DNA from: Cloacibacterium sp. TD35
Lineage (GTDB): Bacteria; Bacteroidota; Bacteroidia; Flavobacteriales; Weeksellaceae
DNA: 64,000 nt
Reading direction: 5' to 3'
Assembly: GCF_028864635.1 (NCBI RefSeq)
Contig: NZ_CP104850.1
Location: forward strand, 371,001 to 435,000
In this document: in pieces, positions 40,281 to 50,635 of the stretch
Layout of the letters: every line of letters begins with the position of its first letter
Numbering within the stretch: position 1 is the first letter of the stretch
Position numbers and translations under genes: made by a program
The notes under the pieces: generated by a model
The model's database searches: none
The model's input: the letters and a program-made list of their open reading frames with translations, nothing else
Told to the model about the DNA's origin: nothing

Positions 40281-41888
40281 TTATTTTTCTGTAGCTGCTT
40301 TTACCAAAGCTATAAATAGCGGATGTGGCGTCGCTACAGTACTTTTATATTCTGGATGATACTGAACGCCTATATAAAAAGGATGATCCTTCAATTCTAG
40401 CGTTTCTACTAATTTAGTATCTGGATTAATTCCCGAAGCATACAAACCATTTTTCTCAAAAGCCTCTAAGTAATCTGAGTTAAACTCGTAGCGATGACGG
40501 TGTCTTTCGGTAATATTTTTGTTTCCGTAGATGTCTATTAATTTAGTATGAGGTTTTAATTGACACTTCCAAGCGCCCAGCCTCATCGTTCCGCCTTTAT
40601 CTACAATATTTTTTTGCTCATCCATCAAAGAAATGACTGGATTTTTAGTCGTTAAATCAAATTCTGCAGAATTGGCATCTTTTAATCCCAAAACATTTCT
40701 CGCAAATTCGATGGTCATAATCTGCATTCCTAAACAAATGCCCAAAAGCGGAATTTTATTTTCTCTAGCAAATTTTGCAGCAAGAATTTTCCCTTCAATT
40801 CCTCTATCACCAAAACCTGGAGCGATAAGCATCCCATCAATTCCTTTGAAACTTTCCGCTAAATTTTCTTCGGTTAAATCACCACTGTAAACCCATCTCA
40901 GTTTCACTTCAGTATCTTGCGAAGCTCCTGCATGAATAAAGGCTTCGGCAATAGACTTGTAAGAATCTTGAAGCGAAACATATTTTCCAACTAAAGCAAT
41001 TTCTACTTTTTTCTTAGGATTTTTATATTTTTTGAGGAAGTTTTTCCAATCTTTTAAATCAGATTCTTGATTCACTGGCAACGCCAATTCTTTAAGAACT
41101 ACCTCATCAAATTTTTGTTTTTGTAATTCTAGCGGAACTTGATAAATCGTTTCTACATCTATACTTTCGATTACATTTTCTGCAGGAACATTACAGAATT
41201 GCGCTAACTTAGCTTTAATTTCTTTGGTAATTTTATGCTCTGTTCTGCACACCAAAACATCTGCTTGAATACCACTTTCCATCAATTGTCTTACAGAATG
41301 CTGAGAAGGTTTGGTTTTCAATTCGCCACTTGCTGCAAGATAAGGAAGCAAGGTAAGATGAATTACCATAGAATTATTTTCGCCGAGCTCCCATCTTAAT
41401 TGGCGAACACTTTCTATATAAGGCAGTGATTCTATATCGCCCACTGTTCCGCCAATTTCTGTAATGATGATGTCGTAATTTTCTTTGGCAAGAATTTTTA
41501 TTCTGCGTTTAATTTCATTAGTAATATGCGGGATTACCTGAACGGTTTTGCCTAGAAAATCTCCTTTTCTTTCTTTTTCTATTACGGTTTGATAGATTTT
41601 TCCTGTAGTAACGTTATTATTCTGAGAAGTGGCAGAATCTAGAAATCTTTCGTAGTGACCCAAATCTAGGTCAGTTTCTGCGCCATCTTCAGTTACATAA
41701 CATTCTCCATGCTCATAAGGATTAAGCGTTCCTGGGTCTATATTAATGTAAGGGTCAAGCTTTTGGATGGTTACAATAAATCCTCGGGATTTTAAAAGCA
41801 GGCCAAGAGAAGCCGAAACAATGCCTTTTCCCAAAGACGAAGTTACACCTCCTGTCACAAAGATGTATTTAGTATTCTTTTTACTCAT
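40281..41888 (-). CDS. pyrG: CTP synthase
   Basis: This protein of about 535 residues converts UTP and glutamine to CTP. The N-terminal synthase domain carries TGGVTSSLGKGI (P-loop), LDPYINIDPGTLNPYEHGE and EIGGTVGDIES. The C-terminal glutaminase domain has the nucleophile elbow GICLGMQ and the His-Glu pair in YHPEYKS. The preferred start is the ATG at 41888 (MSKKNTKY); an in-frame TTG at 41906 lies inside the -7 promoter box TAACTTTG and so cannot be translated from that promoter. Confidence 0.97.
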   Translation of the reverse strand: MSKKNTKYIFVTGGVTSSLGKGIVSASLGLLLKSRGFIVTIQKLDPYINIDPGTLNPYEHGECYVTEDGAETDLDLGHYERFLDSATSQNNNVTTGKIYQTVIEKERKGDFLGKTVQVIPHITNEIKRRIKILAKENYDIIITEIGGTVGDIESLPYIESVRQLRWELGENNSMVIHLTLLPYLAASGELKTKPSQHSVRQLMESGIQADVLVCRTEHKITKEIKAKLAQFCNVPAENVIESIDVETIYQVPLELQKQKFDEVVLKELALPVNQESDLKDWKNFLKKYKNPKKKVEIALVGKYVSLQDSYKSIAEAFIHAGASQDTEVKLRWVYSGDLTEENLAESFKGIDGMLIAPGFGDRGIEGKILAAKFARENKIPLLGICLGMQIMTIEFARNVLGLKDANSAEFDLTTKNPVISLMDEQKNIVDKGGTMRLGAWKCQLKPHTKLIDIYGNKNITERHRHRYEFNSDYLEAFEKNGLYASGINPDTKLVETLELKDHPFYIGVQYHPEYKSTVATPHPLFIALVKAATEK

Positions 41889-41903
41889 TAGATTAGGTTT
41901 GTG

Positions 41904-41911
41904 CAAAGTTA
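41904..41911 (-). promoter_or_regulatory. -7 promoter element of pyrG
   Basis: TAACTTTG on the minus strand, 15 bases before the preferred ATG. Its location decides against the longer TTG-started reading. Confidence 0.55.
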
Positions 41912-42043
41912 ATGGATTTTGACTAAAGTCCCAAAAAAGAAATTTACAAGCCTAAAGAAAATGCACCCCTAAAAATACGCAAAATGCATTATTTAGGGTT
42001 TCAGGCACAACTTTTATCTTTATCGCCACACAAAAACACAACG

Positions 42044-44836
42044 ATGAAAACAAATTTCTACTCTTTAATACTTCTGGTATTAATTAAAATCTGCTATTCA
42101 CAGAATTTAGGCGACTACAGAACTATTGCCTCTGGAAATTGGGAAGACACATCTAATTGGCAAATATTTACCGCTTCAGGATGGACTGCAACCAATCAGT
42201 TCCCGGGCCAAACTAATGGAAACTACACCGTCAATATAAATGACACCCATACGATAACGGTAGGAAATTATACTAACGGTAATAACAGCGGCCCAACTTT
42301 GACCAAATCTTACAACATTGGAAACTTGAACATTTTAGGGCAACTTACCTTAAATATTAATTTAGAATTAAATAATACAAGTCATCTTACCCTTGATGCT
42401 GGAACGGTACTTTGGAACCAAAATAATGTTTACTTAAAACTAAAACAAAACGCAGAGGTAAAAATCATAAATACTGGAAATAACACCTGCACCAGTAGTA
42501 ATGGGATAAATGGCTTTGGGTTCATTGGAGGAAACTGTTCCAACCAAACATCATTAATAATAGGGTCAATAACCTATACGAATTGTGCAGGCAGTGGTAA
42601 TTCTATAGCGGGCACTTTTTGTGATGTAAATCAAGCAGGTGGCACTATGGATGCCACTCCCGTAGCATCTTCTACAAGCATTTGTTACAATGCTAATATT
42701 AATAACAGCGTTACCCTTACCGCGAACAGTAACAGTAATATTTCTGAGCCCAAAACATACACTTGGTACTTAGATAGTTTCCCATCAAATTTTTCTGGCT
42801 TTTCATCTCAAAATAGCCAGACACTAACCATAAACAATTTAATTCCAGGAACCTACACCTTTAGATTAAAAATAAGCATCACAAAATCTGGAATTACTTA
42901 CAGTGCTGAAGGGCAGGTTACAATAACCGTTTATCAACCCATCACTCCTGGAAAACTCAATGATATAAATTACTGCAGCAAATACAGCTCTATAAAAACA
43001 CTTACTTTATCTGAATATTATGGAAATATCATTAAGTGGCAAACCTCCACTGATAAAAATTTTCTAAACAATGTAAATGATATATCAAATAACACCAACA
43101 CTCTTACTATAGATAATATTACAGACCAAGAGCAATATTATAGAGCTGTTCTAACCAATGGAAGCTGCTCCGGATACTCTGCTGTTGCCACTGTTAAAAA
43201 TACCTTTACTACATACAATGGTAATTGGAGTAATGGCTTACCAGACCTCACAAAAAAAGCAATATTTTTTAATAGCTACACCTTGGCATCGGATTTAAAC
43301 GCTTGCTCCATAGAAATAAAAAACAATGCAGAAATTACCATACCAACAGGTAAAAACCTAACCATAGATGGAGAAATCGAATTAAATTCTGGGAATATAA
43401 TAGTAGAAACAGATGCCAATCTCATTCAGATTAATGAATATTCTAAAAATTTAGGCAACATTTTAGTCAAAAGAAAAGCAACACTCAAAAGATTGGACTA
43501 CAACAATTGGAGCGCTCCTGTAAGCGGACAAAACCTGAGAAATTTCTCTTCAAACACACTAGAAAACAGATTCTATGTACATAATGAAAGCAATGGTTAC
43601 TACGACGGCATATTTGTAAAAAACCTATATCCTAACAATAGTGTTAGCCTTACTCCTTTAGAAGATAAAAACACCTATATTTTCGAAAAAGGCAAAGGCT
43701 ATGTTATTAGATCACCAAACAATTACACCACCAATTTTACAACTTTTGATTGGACTTTCACAGGAAACCCTAATAACGGAATCATTGAAGTTCCTATCCA
43801 TAAAGACAATCAGGGACTTAATCTCATAGGAAACCCATATCCTTCTAATATAAGCTTTGAAGCTTTTTACCAAGAAAACAGCAATTTAATAGAGCCTATT
43901 GCCTATTTCTGGACAAATACTAACCCAAACCCAACCATGATGCAAGGTGCAAGTTATGACGGCTCAAATTATGCTATTAGAAATCTTACCGATGGAGTTC
44001 CTGCCTATAATCAAGATATTTCTGAAAGACCTACAGATGCAATTACCATTGGCCAAGGATTTATCATCAGAAAGACAAATTTGGGAAATTCTAATTTAAC
44101 ATTTAACAATCGCATGAGAACCCCAAATAAGGGCAGATTCTTTAATGCAAGAACCATGAACGTTGAATCACATAAATATTGGCTCAAATTAATTACGCCT
44201 GCTAAAAATTTCAATACTATATTAATTGGATACGTAAAAGGAGCTACAAACGGCATAGACAAAGGATATGACACAGAAGGCATTCAAAAATCTTCTGATA
44301 TGTTTTACTCTGTACTGGAGGACAAAAAACTTTTAATACAAGGATTGTCAAATACCTTTAGCACGAATGATAAAATTCAATTAGGCGGTATATTTTATGA
44401 GCCTGGTAATTATGAAATTTCTTTGGCACAAGTGGAAGGCGTTTTTAAAAATAATCAAAAAATATATTTAAAAGACAAACAAACAAATACTGTCGCTAAT
44501 CTTTCTGAAAGTTCTTACAAATTTTATTCAAAATCAGGAGAAATTAATGACCGATTCGAAATTGTCTATAAAACAGACGGAACATTAAGTTCCGTAGATA
44601 TAAATTCAAATAGAAATACTCTTATTTACGAACAATTAGAAGATATAATCATAGAAAATAAAGCAGAAAAAATAATTTCTTACCAAGTTTTTGACGCTTC
44701 TGGAAAACTGTTGTACAGCACAAAATTAAACCAGAACAAAGCAGCTATAAACAAAAATAGATTCCAAAAAGGAGTAGTGTTTTTCAGTGTAAAATTGAAT
44801 GACAAGACCTTCACAAAATCCTTTTTAATTAAATAA
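42044..44836 (+). CDS. Large secreted protein with type IX secretion C-terminal sorting domain (first of a tandem pair)
   Basis: About 930 residues from ATG 42044, which starts a good signal peptide (FYSLILLVLIKICYSQ); an upstream in-frame ATG at 41984 would mask it. The N-terminal ~380 residues include a Cys-containing beta region and a PKD/Ig-like domain. The C-terminal ~500 residues carry ANLIQINEYSKN, GNPYPSNISF and FWTNTNPNPTMMQG, shared with the next gene. The end, from VFDASGKLLYSTKL to TKSFLIK, is a type A T9SS sorting domain, so the protein is exported across the outer membrane and anchored or released. No catalytic motif was recognised. Confidence 0.82.
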   Translation: MKTNFYSLILLVLIKICYSQNLGDYRTIASGNWEDTSNWQIFTASGWTATNQFPGQTNGNYTVNINDTHTITVGNYTNGNNSGPTLTKSYNIGNLNILGQLTLNINLELNNTSHLTLDAGTVLWNQNNVYLKLKQNAEVKIINTGNNTCTSSNGINGFGFIGGNCSNQTSLIIGSITYTNCAGSGNSIAGTFCDVNQAGGTMDATPVASSTSICYNANINNSVTLTANSNSNISEPKTYTWYLDSFPSNFSGFSSQNSQTLTINNLIPGTYTFRLKISITKSGITYSAEGQVTITVYQPITPGKLNDINYCSKYSSIKTLTLSEYYGNIIKWQTSTDKNFLNNVNDISNNTNTLTIDNITDQEQYYRAVLTNGSCSGYSAVATVKNTFTTYNGNWSNGLPDLTKKAIFFNSYTLASDLNACSIEIKNNAEITIPTGKNLTIDGEIELNSGNIIVETDANLIQINEYSKNLGNILVKRKATLKRLDYNNWSAPVSGQNLRNFSSNTLENRFYVHNESNGYYDGIFVKNLYPNNSVSLTPLEDKNTYIFEKGKGYVIRSPNNYTTNFTTFDWTFTGNPNNGIIEVPIHKDNQGLNLIGNPYPSNISFEAFYQENSNLIEPIAYFWTNTNPNPTMMQGASYDGSNYAIRNLTDGVPAYNQDISERPTDAITIGQGFIIRKTNLGNSNLTFNNRMRTPNKGRFFNARTMNVESHKYWLKLITPAKNFNTILIGYVKGATNGIDKGYDTEGIQKSSDMFYSVLEDKKLLIQGLSNTFSTNDKIQLGGIFYEPGNYEISLAQVEGVFKNNQKIYLKDKQTNTVANLSESSYKFYSKSGEINDRFEIVYKTDGTLSSVDINSNRNTLIYEQLEDIIIENKAEKIISYQVFDASGKLLYSTKLNQNKAAINKNRFQKGVVFFSVKLNDKTFTKSFLIK

Positions 44837-44935
44837 AAAACACCGTTTTAAAACAAAATAAACACTATCTATTAAAAAAATATATAAAAATAATAATATA
44901 AGATGATAAAAATCATTTGGTTATAAAAATTTTTT

Positions 44936-44943
44936 TATCTTTG
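44936..44943 (+). promoter_or_regulatory. -7 promoter element of the second type IX substrate gene
   Basis: TATCTTTG followed by GCA, preceded at 16 bases by TTTG (44916-44919). It lies 18 bases before the ATG at 44962, which is the natural start codon of the broken frame. Confidence 0.5.
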
Positions 44944-44961
44944 CAGCGCAAACGAACAACG

Positions 44962-47225
44962 ATGAAAAAATTCTTATCTCATTTTTGATGATAGGGTACT
45001 CTCTGGTGGCGCAGTCACAAACTTGTACACCTACCAATCAACTCATGTTTTATCAAGACTTTGAGACAAATCAACCCACTTTACCAGAATCATCTAATGT
45101 GGGCTTATCGCACCACATTACTGCAGGTCAGGTTTTCGGAACAAAAGCAATGGCAATTCACAATTCAACAACTGCTCTATCAGGAACATATGGCCCTGTG
45201 AATGCTTCTTTTGCTACCGATGTAAAAGTATCAATTAACTTTTTACCAATTCTAGTGGGATACAATGGAAACAAAAATTTTGTCTCATTAGGTGACGATT
45301 ATCTTAGTGTTTTGGTTTCACTAAACAATGGTCAGACTTGGAGCAGAGAAATCGTAATGTATAGTAATGAAGAAGAATTAAAATATGATTTCAGTTCGAT
45401 TGTTTCACAATCTTTAACCTATAAAGGAACTGGCCTTTATGACTTAATAGCTTTAACAAGCAACAATAAAGTAAATAAAGTTGAACTTTTATTTCCTAAT
45501 GGCACAGATTTATCAAAACTTGCTATAAGAGTTGAGGGTTTAATTAACAAAAAGAAAAATGACCCAGACAAACACTGGGTTTTTGATAATATCTTCATTG
45601 AAGGAAAATTCGTAGAAACTAAAACTTGGAACGGAAGCACTTGGGTAGCTTTATCTAATCCTAAGAAAACACTTCCTCCAACCAGTACAGAAAAAGTTGT
45701 AATAGACGCAAACTACACCACTCAAAACAATGGTAGTTTTACCGCATGTGAATGTACAATTAATTCTGGCAAAACATTAACTATTAATCCAGACACTTAT
45801 GTTTCTGTTTATAACGACATTACAAACAATGGAATTGTAAATGTTTTGGATGACGCGAATCTCATTCAGGTTAATGACAATGGTAAGTTTACAGGAAACC
45901 CTATAAAGGTTAATAGATCAACTAAGCTTAAAAAGAACGAATACAACTATTGGGGCTCACCAGTAAGCAACCAGAATTTATTAAGCTTTTCACCTAGCAC
46001 TTCTACAAGTGGATTTTACACATATAATGAATCTACAGATCTTTTTGCTAGGGTAACTCCTGGATCAAATAGTTTTGCATCAGCAAAGGGTTACGCTATA
46101 TTAGCTCCAAGCAATTATACAACGAGTTCTAATACTGTATTTAATGGAACTTTTACAGGAACTCCTAATAACGGAATTCAAACAATACAAATTTCTAAAA
46201 ACAAGAATGGGAATAATCTAGTTGGAAACCCATACCCATCAAACATCAGTTTCAGAAAACTATACGAAGCCAATAGCTCTATTATTGAGCCTATAGCATA
46301 TATATGGACCAACACCAACCCTAACCCTACTAAAATGCAAGGGTCTAATTACAGTGGAGCAAATTATGCAATTGTAAATCTATCTGGAGGGATTCCTGCA
46401 CTTAATTCAACAGACAAACCAACTGAGACTATTTCTGTAGGGCAAGGATTTATTATTAAAAAGTCAAATCCAGGAACTTCAAACTTGGTATTCAATAATA
46501 ATATGAGAATTTCTACAAAAAGTAAATTCTCAAATGCAAGATTACCTCTTCTAGATCAACCTAAAGTTTGGCTTAAACTTACTACACCTGCACAAAACTT
46601 TAACACCACACTTATTGGATATATACAAGGAGCTACTGACGATATTGATAACGGGTATGACACTAAGCCAATGTACAAAACGTCTGACATGTTTTACTCA
46701 GTTGTAAACAGTGAAACACTTGTTATTCAAGGAAAAAGCAATAATTTCAGCATTGATGACAAAGTTCAACTGGGTGCAGTGTACTACGAACCTGGAAACT
46801 ACGAAATATCAATTGCTCAAGTAGAAGGAATTTTTAATGGTGCACAAGATATATATTTAAAAGACAATCAGCTCAACAAGACTGTAAACCTTTCTCAAGG
46901 ACCATATCACTTCCAAGCAGAAACAGGAGTTGACAACACTCGCTTCGAAATCGTTTACAAAACAGATTCTACTCTTGGAGTAGATAACTTTTCTAAAACT
47001 AAAGAAACTGTAGTTTACAAAAGCGCTGAAAACATTATTGTAGAAAATAATTCAAACAAGATTACTTCGGTTCAAGTTTTTGATGCTACAGGGAAATTAG
47101 TTGCTTCAGCTAAACCAAATAGCAATCAATTCAGCATTGAAAATTCTAAATTCCAAAAAGGATTAGTAATCTTCAAGATAAGTCTCAATGACAAAATAGA
47201 AACTAAAAAATTCTTAGTAAAATAA
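44962..47225 (+). pseudogene. Type IX secretion substrate with a frameshift in its signal peptide (second of a tandem pair)
   Basis: The long frame (746 residues from an inner TTG/ATG at 44985-44990) lacks a normal signal peptide. An ATG at 44962 with a matching promoter starts MKKFLSHF and then hits TGA at 44986. One extra T in the T5 run at 44982-44986 would join the two into MKKFLSHFLMIGYSLVAQS, a typical signal peptide. The body has a Cys-rich start (QTCTPTNQ), a central region, then the same C-terminal ~480 residues as the previous gene, including YIWTNTNPNPTKMQG, and the sorting domain ending in TKKFLVK. Either the base call is wrong or the gene is switched off. Confidence 0.7.
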
Positions 47226-47228
47226 AAT

Positions 47229-47260
47229 AAAAACTCCCGAAATATTTCGGGAGTTTTTTT
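47229..47260 (+). terminator. Terminator after the tandem type IX substrate genes
   Basis: AAACTCCCGAAA and complement around a two-base loop followed by seven T; also just upstream of radA. Confidence 0.88.
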
Positions 47261-47329
47261 ATTGGTATTCATTTCTTTTTCCTTTCAAAAATTCTGTAAA
47301 TTGCAACATCATTTATCAATTATAAATCT

Positions 47330-48679
47330 GTGGCAAAAATAAAAACTGCATACTATTGTCAGAAATGTGGAACGCAATATCCGCAATGGCACGGACAATG
47401 CAAAAACTGTGGAGAATGGAATACCCTAGTAGAAGAAATCGTAGAAAAAAAATCTTCTCATTATGACATTCTAGGAAGCGGGAAACAAAAAATCATTAAC
47501 ATTACCGAAGTAGAAACAGGAACAGAAATTCGTCTGAAAACCGTTTCAGAGGAACTAAACCGTGTTTTAGGAGGCGGAATTGTTCTAGGCTCTGTTATCC
47601 TCATCGGTGGCGAACCTGGAATTGGTAAATCTACGCTCCTACTCCAGCTTGCCTTGAAAATGAAGAAGAAAATTCTGTATGTTTCTGGTGAAGAAAGTGC
47701 TTCGCAAATTAAAATGCGTGCCGACAGAATTACTGACATTCAAAACCCAAACTGTTTCCTCTATACCGAAACTTCTATCGAAAAAATCTTGATGGAAGCC
47801 AAAAATCTACAGCCAGATTTGATGATTGTAGACTCTATTCAAACTCTACAATCACAATTGCTCGAAAGTGCTGCAGGAACCGTTTCACAGATTAGAGAAT
47901 GTTCTGGAGAATTGATAAAATTTGCCAAAGAAAAAAACATTCCTGTTATTTTGGTTGGTCACATTACCAAAGACGGACAAATTGCCGGGCCAAAAGTTTT
48001 GGAACACATGGTAGATGTAGTTCTTAATTTTGACGGAGACAGAAATCACCTTTTTAGATTGCTAAGAGCTCAGAAAAACCGTTTTGGCTCTACTCAAGAA
48101 ATAGGTATTTATGAAATGGTGACTCAAGGTTTAAAAGAAATTAAAAATCCATCGGAAATCTTAATCACCAAAAAATTTGAAGAACTTTCTGGGAATGCAG
48201 TTGCCGTCACTATAGAAGGAAACAGACCCATGCTTTTAGAAATTCAGGCTTTGGTTTCTACTGCCGTTTACGGAACTCCGCAACGCAGTTGTACTGGTTT
48301 TGATAGCAAAAGACTGAACATGCTTCTTGCTGTTTTAGAAAAACGTGCTGGTTTTATGTTGGGCGCAAAAGACGTCTTCCTCAATATTACCGGTGGAATA
48401 AAAACTGATGATCCAGCCCTTGACTTGGCGGTAATTGCAGCAGTATTAAGCAGTAACGATGATTTATCCATTTCAGAAAAATATTGTTTTGCTGGTGAAA
48501 TAGGTTTGAGTGGAGAAATTAGACCCATTCCTCAAATTGAACAAAGAATTTCTGAAGCAGAAAAACTAGGCTACGAAAAGATTTTTGTATCAAATCTCAA
48601 CAAAATTCCTAAAAGAAAATTCGGAATTAGAATAGAAGAAGTAAGTAAAATAGAAGAGTTCCACGAAAAACTTTTTTAA
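47330..48679 (+). CDS. radA: DNA repair protein RadA
   Basis: This 449-residue RecA-like branch-migration helicase has a four-Cys zinc finger at its start (CQKCG and CKNCG), Walker A GGEPGIGKST (about 93-102), the RadA-specific KNRFGSTQEIG motif (about 248-258) and a C-terminal Lon-protease-like domain (about 300-449) with FAGEIGLSGEIRPI. The start codon is GTG at 47330. It promotes strand exchange intermediates processing together with RecA. Confidence 0.96.
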   Translation: MAKIKTAYYCQKCGTQYPQWHGQCKNCGEWNTLVEEIVEKKSSHYDILGSGKQKIINITEVETGTEIRLKTVSEELNRVLGGGIVLGSVILIGGEPGIGKSTLLLQLALKMKKKILYVSGEESASQIKMRADRITDIQNPNCFLYTETSIEKILMEAKNLQPDLMIVDSIQTLQSQLLESAAGTVSQIRECSGELIKFAKEKNIPVILVGHITKDGQIAGPKVLEHMVDVVLNFDGDRNHLFRLLRAQKNRFGSTQEIGIYEMVTQGLKEIKNPSEILITKKFEELSGNAVAVTIEGNRPMLLEIQALVSTAVYGTPQRSCTGFDSKRLNMLLAVLEKRAGFMLGAKDVFLNITGGIKTDDPALDLAVIAAVLSSNDDLSISEKYCFAGEIGLSGEIRPIPQIEQRISEAEKLGYEKIFVSNLNKIPKRKFGIRIEEVSKIEEFHEKLF

Positions 48680-48804
48680 AGAACACTAAAAATTTATTTT
48701 GCTATTTTGAGCATTATTTTTTCTTTTTTTCAACTCAATAATTTTCATTAAATTTGAAAAAAGGGCGAATAATTAAATTTTCGCTTCTAAATTTTTTAGA
48801 TTAA

Positions 48805-49425
48805 ATGAATTTCCTTGCACATACTTACCTTTCTTTTACCGACGAGCAAATCGTGGGGAATTTGATTGGTGATTTCATTAAAAATAAAAGTCGAGATCAC
48901 TTATCAGAAGGGATTCAGCAAGGAATTACGTTGCATAGAGCTATTGATGCTTTTACAGATGTTCACCCAAAAGTTTTAGAAGCAAAAACTGTTTTCCAAC
49001 CAATTGTGAGGTTGTATTCTGGTGCTTTTGTAGATGTGGTTTTTGATTATTTTTTAGCCAATGATAAAAATGTAAAATCTGACAAAGAATGGCGTGATTT
49101 TACCGCTCATGTTTATCAAGTTCTCAATAAGCACGAAGCTATCTTACCTGAAAATTTCAGAAAAGTCCTTCCTAGAATGGAAAAAGACAATTGGCTCTAT
49201 AATTATCGTTTTGATTGGGGAATGGAATACAGCATTAATAATGTATTGAATAAAGCAAAATATCTGGACAATTCTATTCCTGTGTATGGTTTTTTCCAGC
49301 ATCACAAAGAGTTTTTGCGCTCTTGCTACGAAGAATTTTTTCCAGACTTACAACAGTTCTGTATTTCCCTGAATGATAATTTTAAAACATCTGATACAGA
49401 TATCGATCCGGATAGTTTAGTTTAG
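48805..49425 (+). CDS. Acyl carrier protein phosphodiesterase (AcpH/DUF479)
   Basis: This 206-residue protein of the HD-like AcpH family begins MNFLAHTYLSFTDEQIVGNL with the metal-binding GDFIKNK and HRAIDAFTDVHP motifs (about 23-54). It also has FDYFLA and, later, YRFDWGMEYSI. AcpH removes the phosphopantetheine arm from ACP; the bacterial role beyond E. coli is less clear. Its 3' end overlaps the convergent DUF6702 gene by 44 bases. Confidence 0.87.
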   Translation: MNFLAHTYLSFTDEQIVGNLIGDFIKNKSRDHLSEGIQQGITLHRAIDAFTDVHPKVLEAKTVFQPIVRLYSGAFVDVVFDYFLANDKNVKSDKEWRDFTAHVYQVLNKHEAILPENFRKVLPRMEKDNWLYNYRFDWGMEYSINNVLNKAKYLDNSIPVYGFFQHHKEFLRSCYEEFFPDLQQFCISLNDNFKTSDTDIDPDSLV

Positions 49426-49882
49426 AACTTTTTCTTTCGCCATTTACAATAATGTGTACAATATTCATTTGATCATCAAAAAAACTGTACAATAGACTCA
49501 CTGCCGTTTCTACTTTTTTTGGCATTTCTGTCGCTTCAGATTCTAGATAAACATTGACAGATTCTTTATCTTCTTCAAAACCTAAATAATTGATTTTTAG
49601 AAATTTATTATTTGATTTCAATTTAAAATATTCTGCAAAATAATTTTCTAGAGCTTGGTCTAATCCTGCTTTACTTTTTTCCTCACCAAAATGTAACGTT
49701 TTATTATACTTGGCATTAAGACTATTTTCTAAATCGTCTAAGAAAAATTTGGCAGAAATCTCAAAAGTTTTGGTTTTTGTATTATAATTAATTTCCACCG
49801 AACCTACGTGATAAGGATGAATAGGTTTTGCTGAAACTAAAAAAGCCAGTAAAAAAGTAAAAAGTAAGAAGATTTTTTTCAT
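49382..49882 (-). CDS. DUF6702-family secreted protein
   Basis: This 166-residue protein has a signal peptide (IFLLFTFLLAFLVSAKP) and a KPIHPYHVGSVEINYNTKTK start typical of a Bacteroidota family of unknown function (DUF6702), which is usually encoded beside a HupE-like membrane protein and an M1 peptidase, as here. It may be a peptidase or metal-transport accessory. It overlaps the AcpH-like gene convergently by 44 bases and is divergent from the HupE-like gene. Confidence 0.75.
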   Translation of the reverse strand: MKKIFLLFTFLLAFLVSAKPIHPYHVGSVEINYNTKTKTFEISAKFFLDDLENSLNAKYNKTLHFGEEKSKAGLDQALENYFAEYFKLKSNNKFLKINYLGFEEDKESVNVYLESEATEMPKKVETAVSLLYSFFDDQMNIVHIIVNGERKSSKLNYPDRYLYQMF

Positions 49883-49946
49883 GCGTTTATTATTTCAAAA
49901 TCTGTTCCGAAATTAATGATTATTTTCGTAACTCAAATTTTAAAAC

Positions 49947-50522
49947 ATGCAAGATTTTTTATTTTATCTACAACTAGGTTGGGAACACATCATTTCAAAA
50001 GACGCTCTAGATCATCAATTATTCATTTTGGCGCTCATTGCTATTTTCAGTTTTAGAGATTGGAAAAAAGTTTTAATTCTAGTAACTGCATTTACGATTG
50101 GGCACTCTTTAACATTGGTTTTAAGCGCATTAGACGTGTTCAGATTTCCTTCTGATTGGGTAGAATTTTTAATTCCTTGCACTATAGTTTTCACGGCTTT
50201 AGACAACATTATTTTTTCAAAAAATGAGAAAAAACTAATACAACTTAATTATTATTTAGCATTATTATTCGGTTTAATTCACGGAATGGGTTTTGCCAAT
50301 TCTGTAAGAATGATGCTCGCAAGTGAACAAGACATTACTTTACCCTTGTTTGGATTTAATGTTGGACTTGAATTAGGGCAAATTGTAGTCGTAGCCATCG
50401 CACTATTCATACATTATATTTTCTCAGAGATTTTAAAGCTTTCTAATAAAATTTGGATTTACATTATATCTGTTCCCATCTTCATTTTCGCTCTAAAAAT
50501 GGCATTAGAAAGGGTTCCATAA
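49947..50522 (+). CDS. HupE/UreJ-like membrane protein
   Basis: This 191-residue protein has about six membrane segments (LFILALIAIFSF, then VTAFTIGHSLTLVLSA, then FLIPCTIVFTALDN, LALLFGLIHGMGFANS and two near the end). The conserved His residues in TIGHSL and LIHGMGF are typical of HupE/UreJ proteins, which are thought to transport nickel or cobalt. It sits between DUF6702 and the M1 peptidase; the combination recurs in Flavobacteria, so metal supply to the metallopeptidase is a possible but unproven link. Confidence 0.82.
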   Translation: MQDFLFYLQLGWEHIISKDALDHQLFILALIAIFSFRDWKKVLILVTAFTIGHSLTLVLSALDVFRFPSDWVEFLIPCTIVFTALDNIIFSKNEKKLIQLNYYLALLFGLIHGMGFANSVRMMLASEQDITLPLFGFNVGLELGQIVVVAIALFIHYIFSEILKLSNKIWIYIISVPIFIFALKMALERVP

Positions 50523-50596
50523 CCAATTTTATCTGCATAAAACAATAATAACAGTTATTTTTCATAAAAAAAACATGCTTAATTGTAACAAATTTT

Positions 50597-50604
50597 TATA
50601 TTTG
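50597..50604 (+). promoter_or_regulatory. -7 promoter element of the M1 peptidase gene
   Basis: TATATTTG, a full consensus match, 31 bases before the ATG at 50636. Confidence 0.5.
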
Positions 50605-50635
50605 TTAACAAATCAATAAAATTTAAAAATTTATA

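Noticed and set aside
41889..41906. TTG start of pyrG
   Set aside because: The codon overlaps the -7 promoter box; the ATG at 41888 fits the family.
41984..42043. Longer start for the first type IX substrate
   Set aside because: It places 20 residues before a perfectly good signal peptide that begins at ATG 42044.
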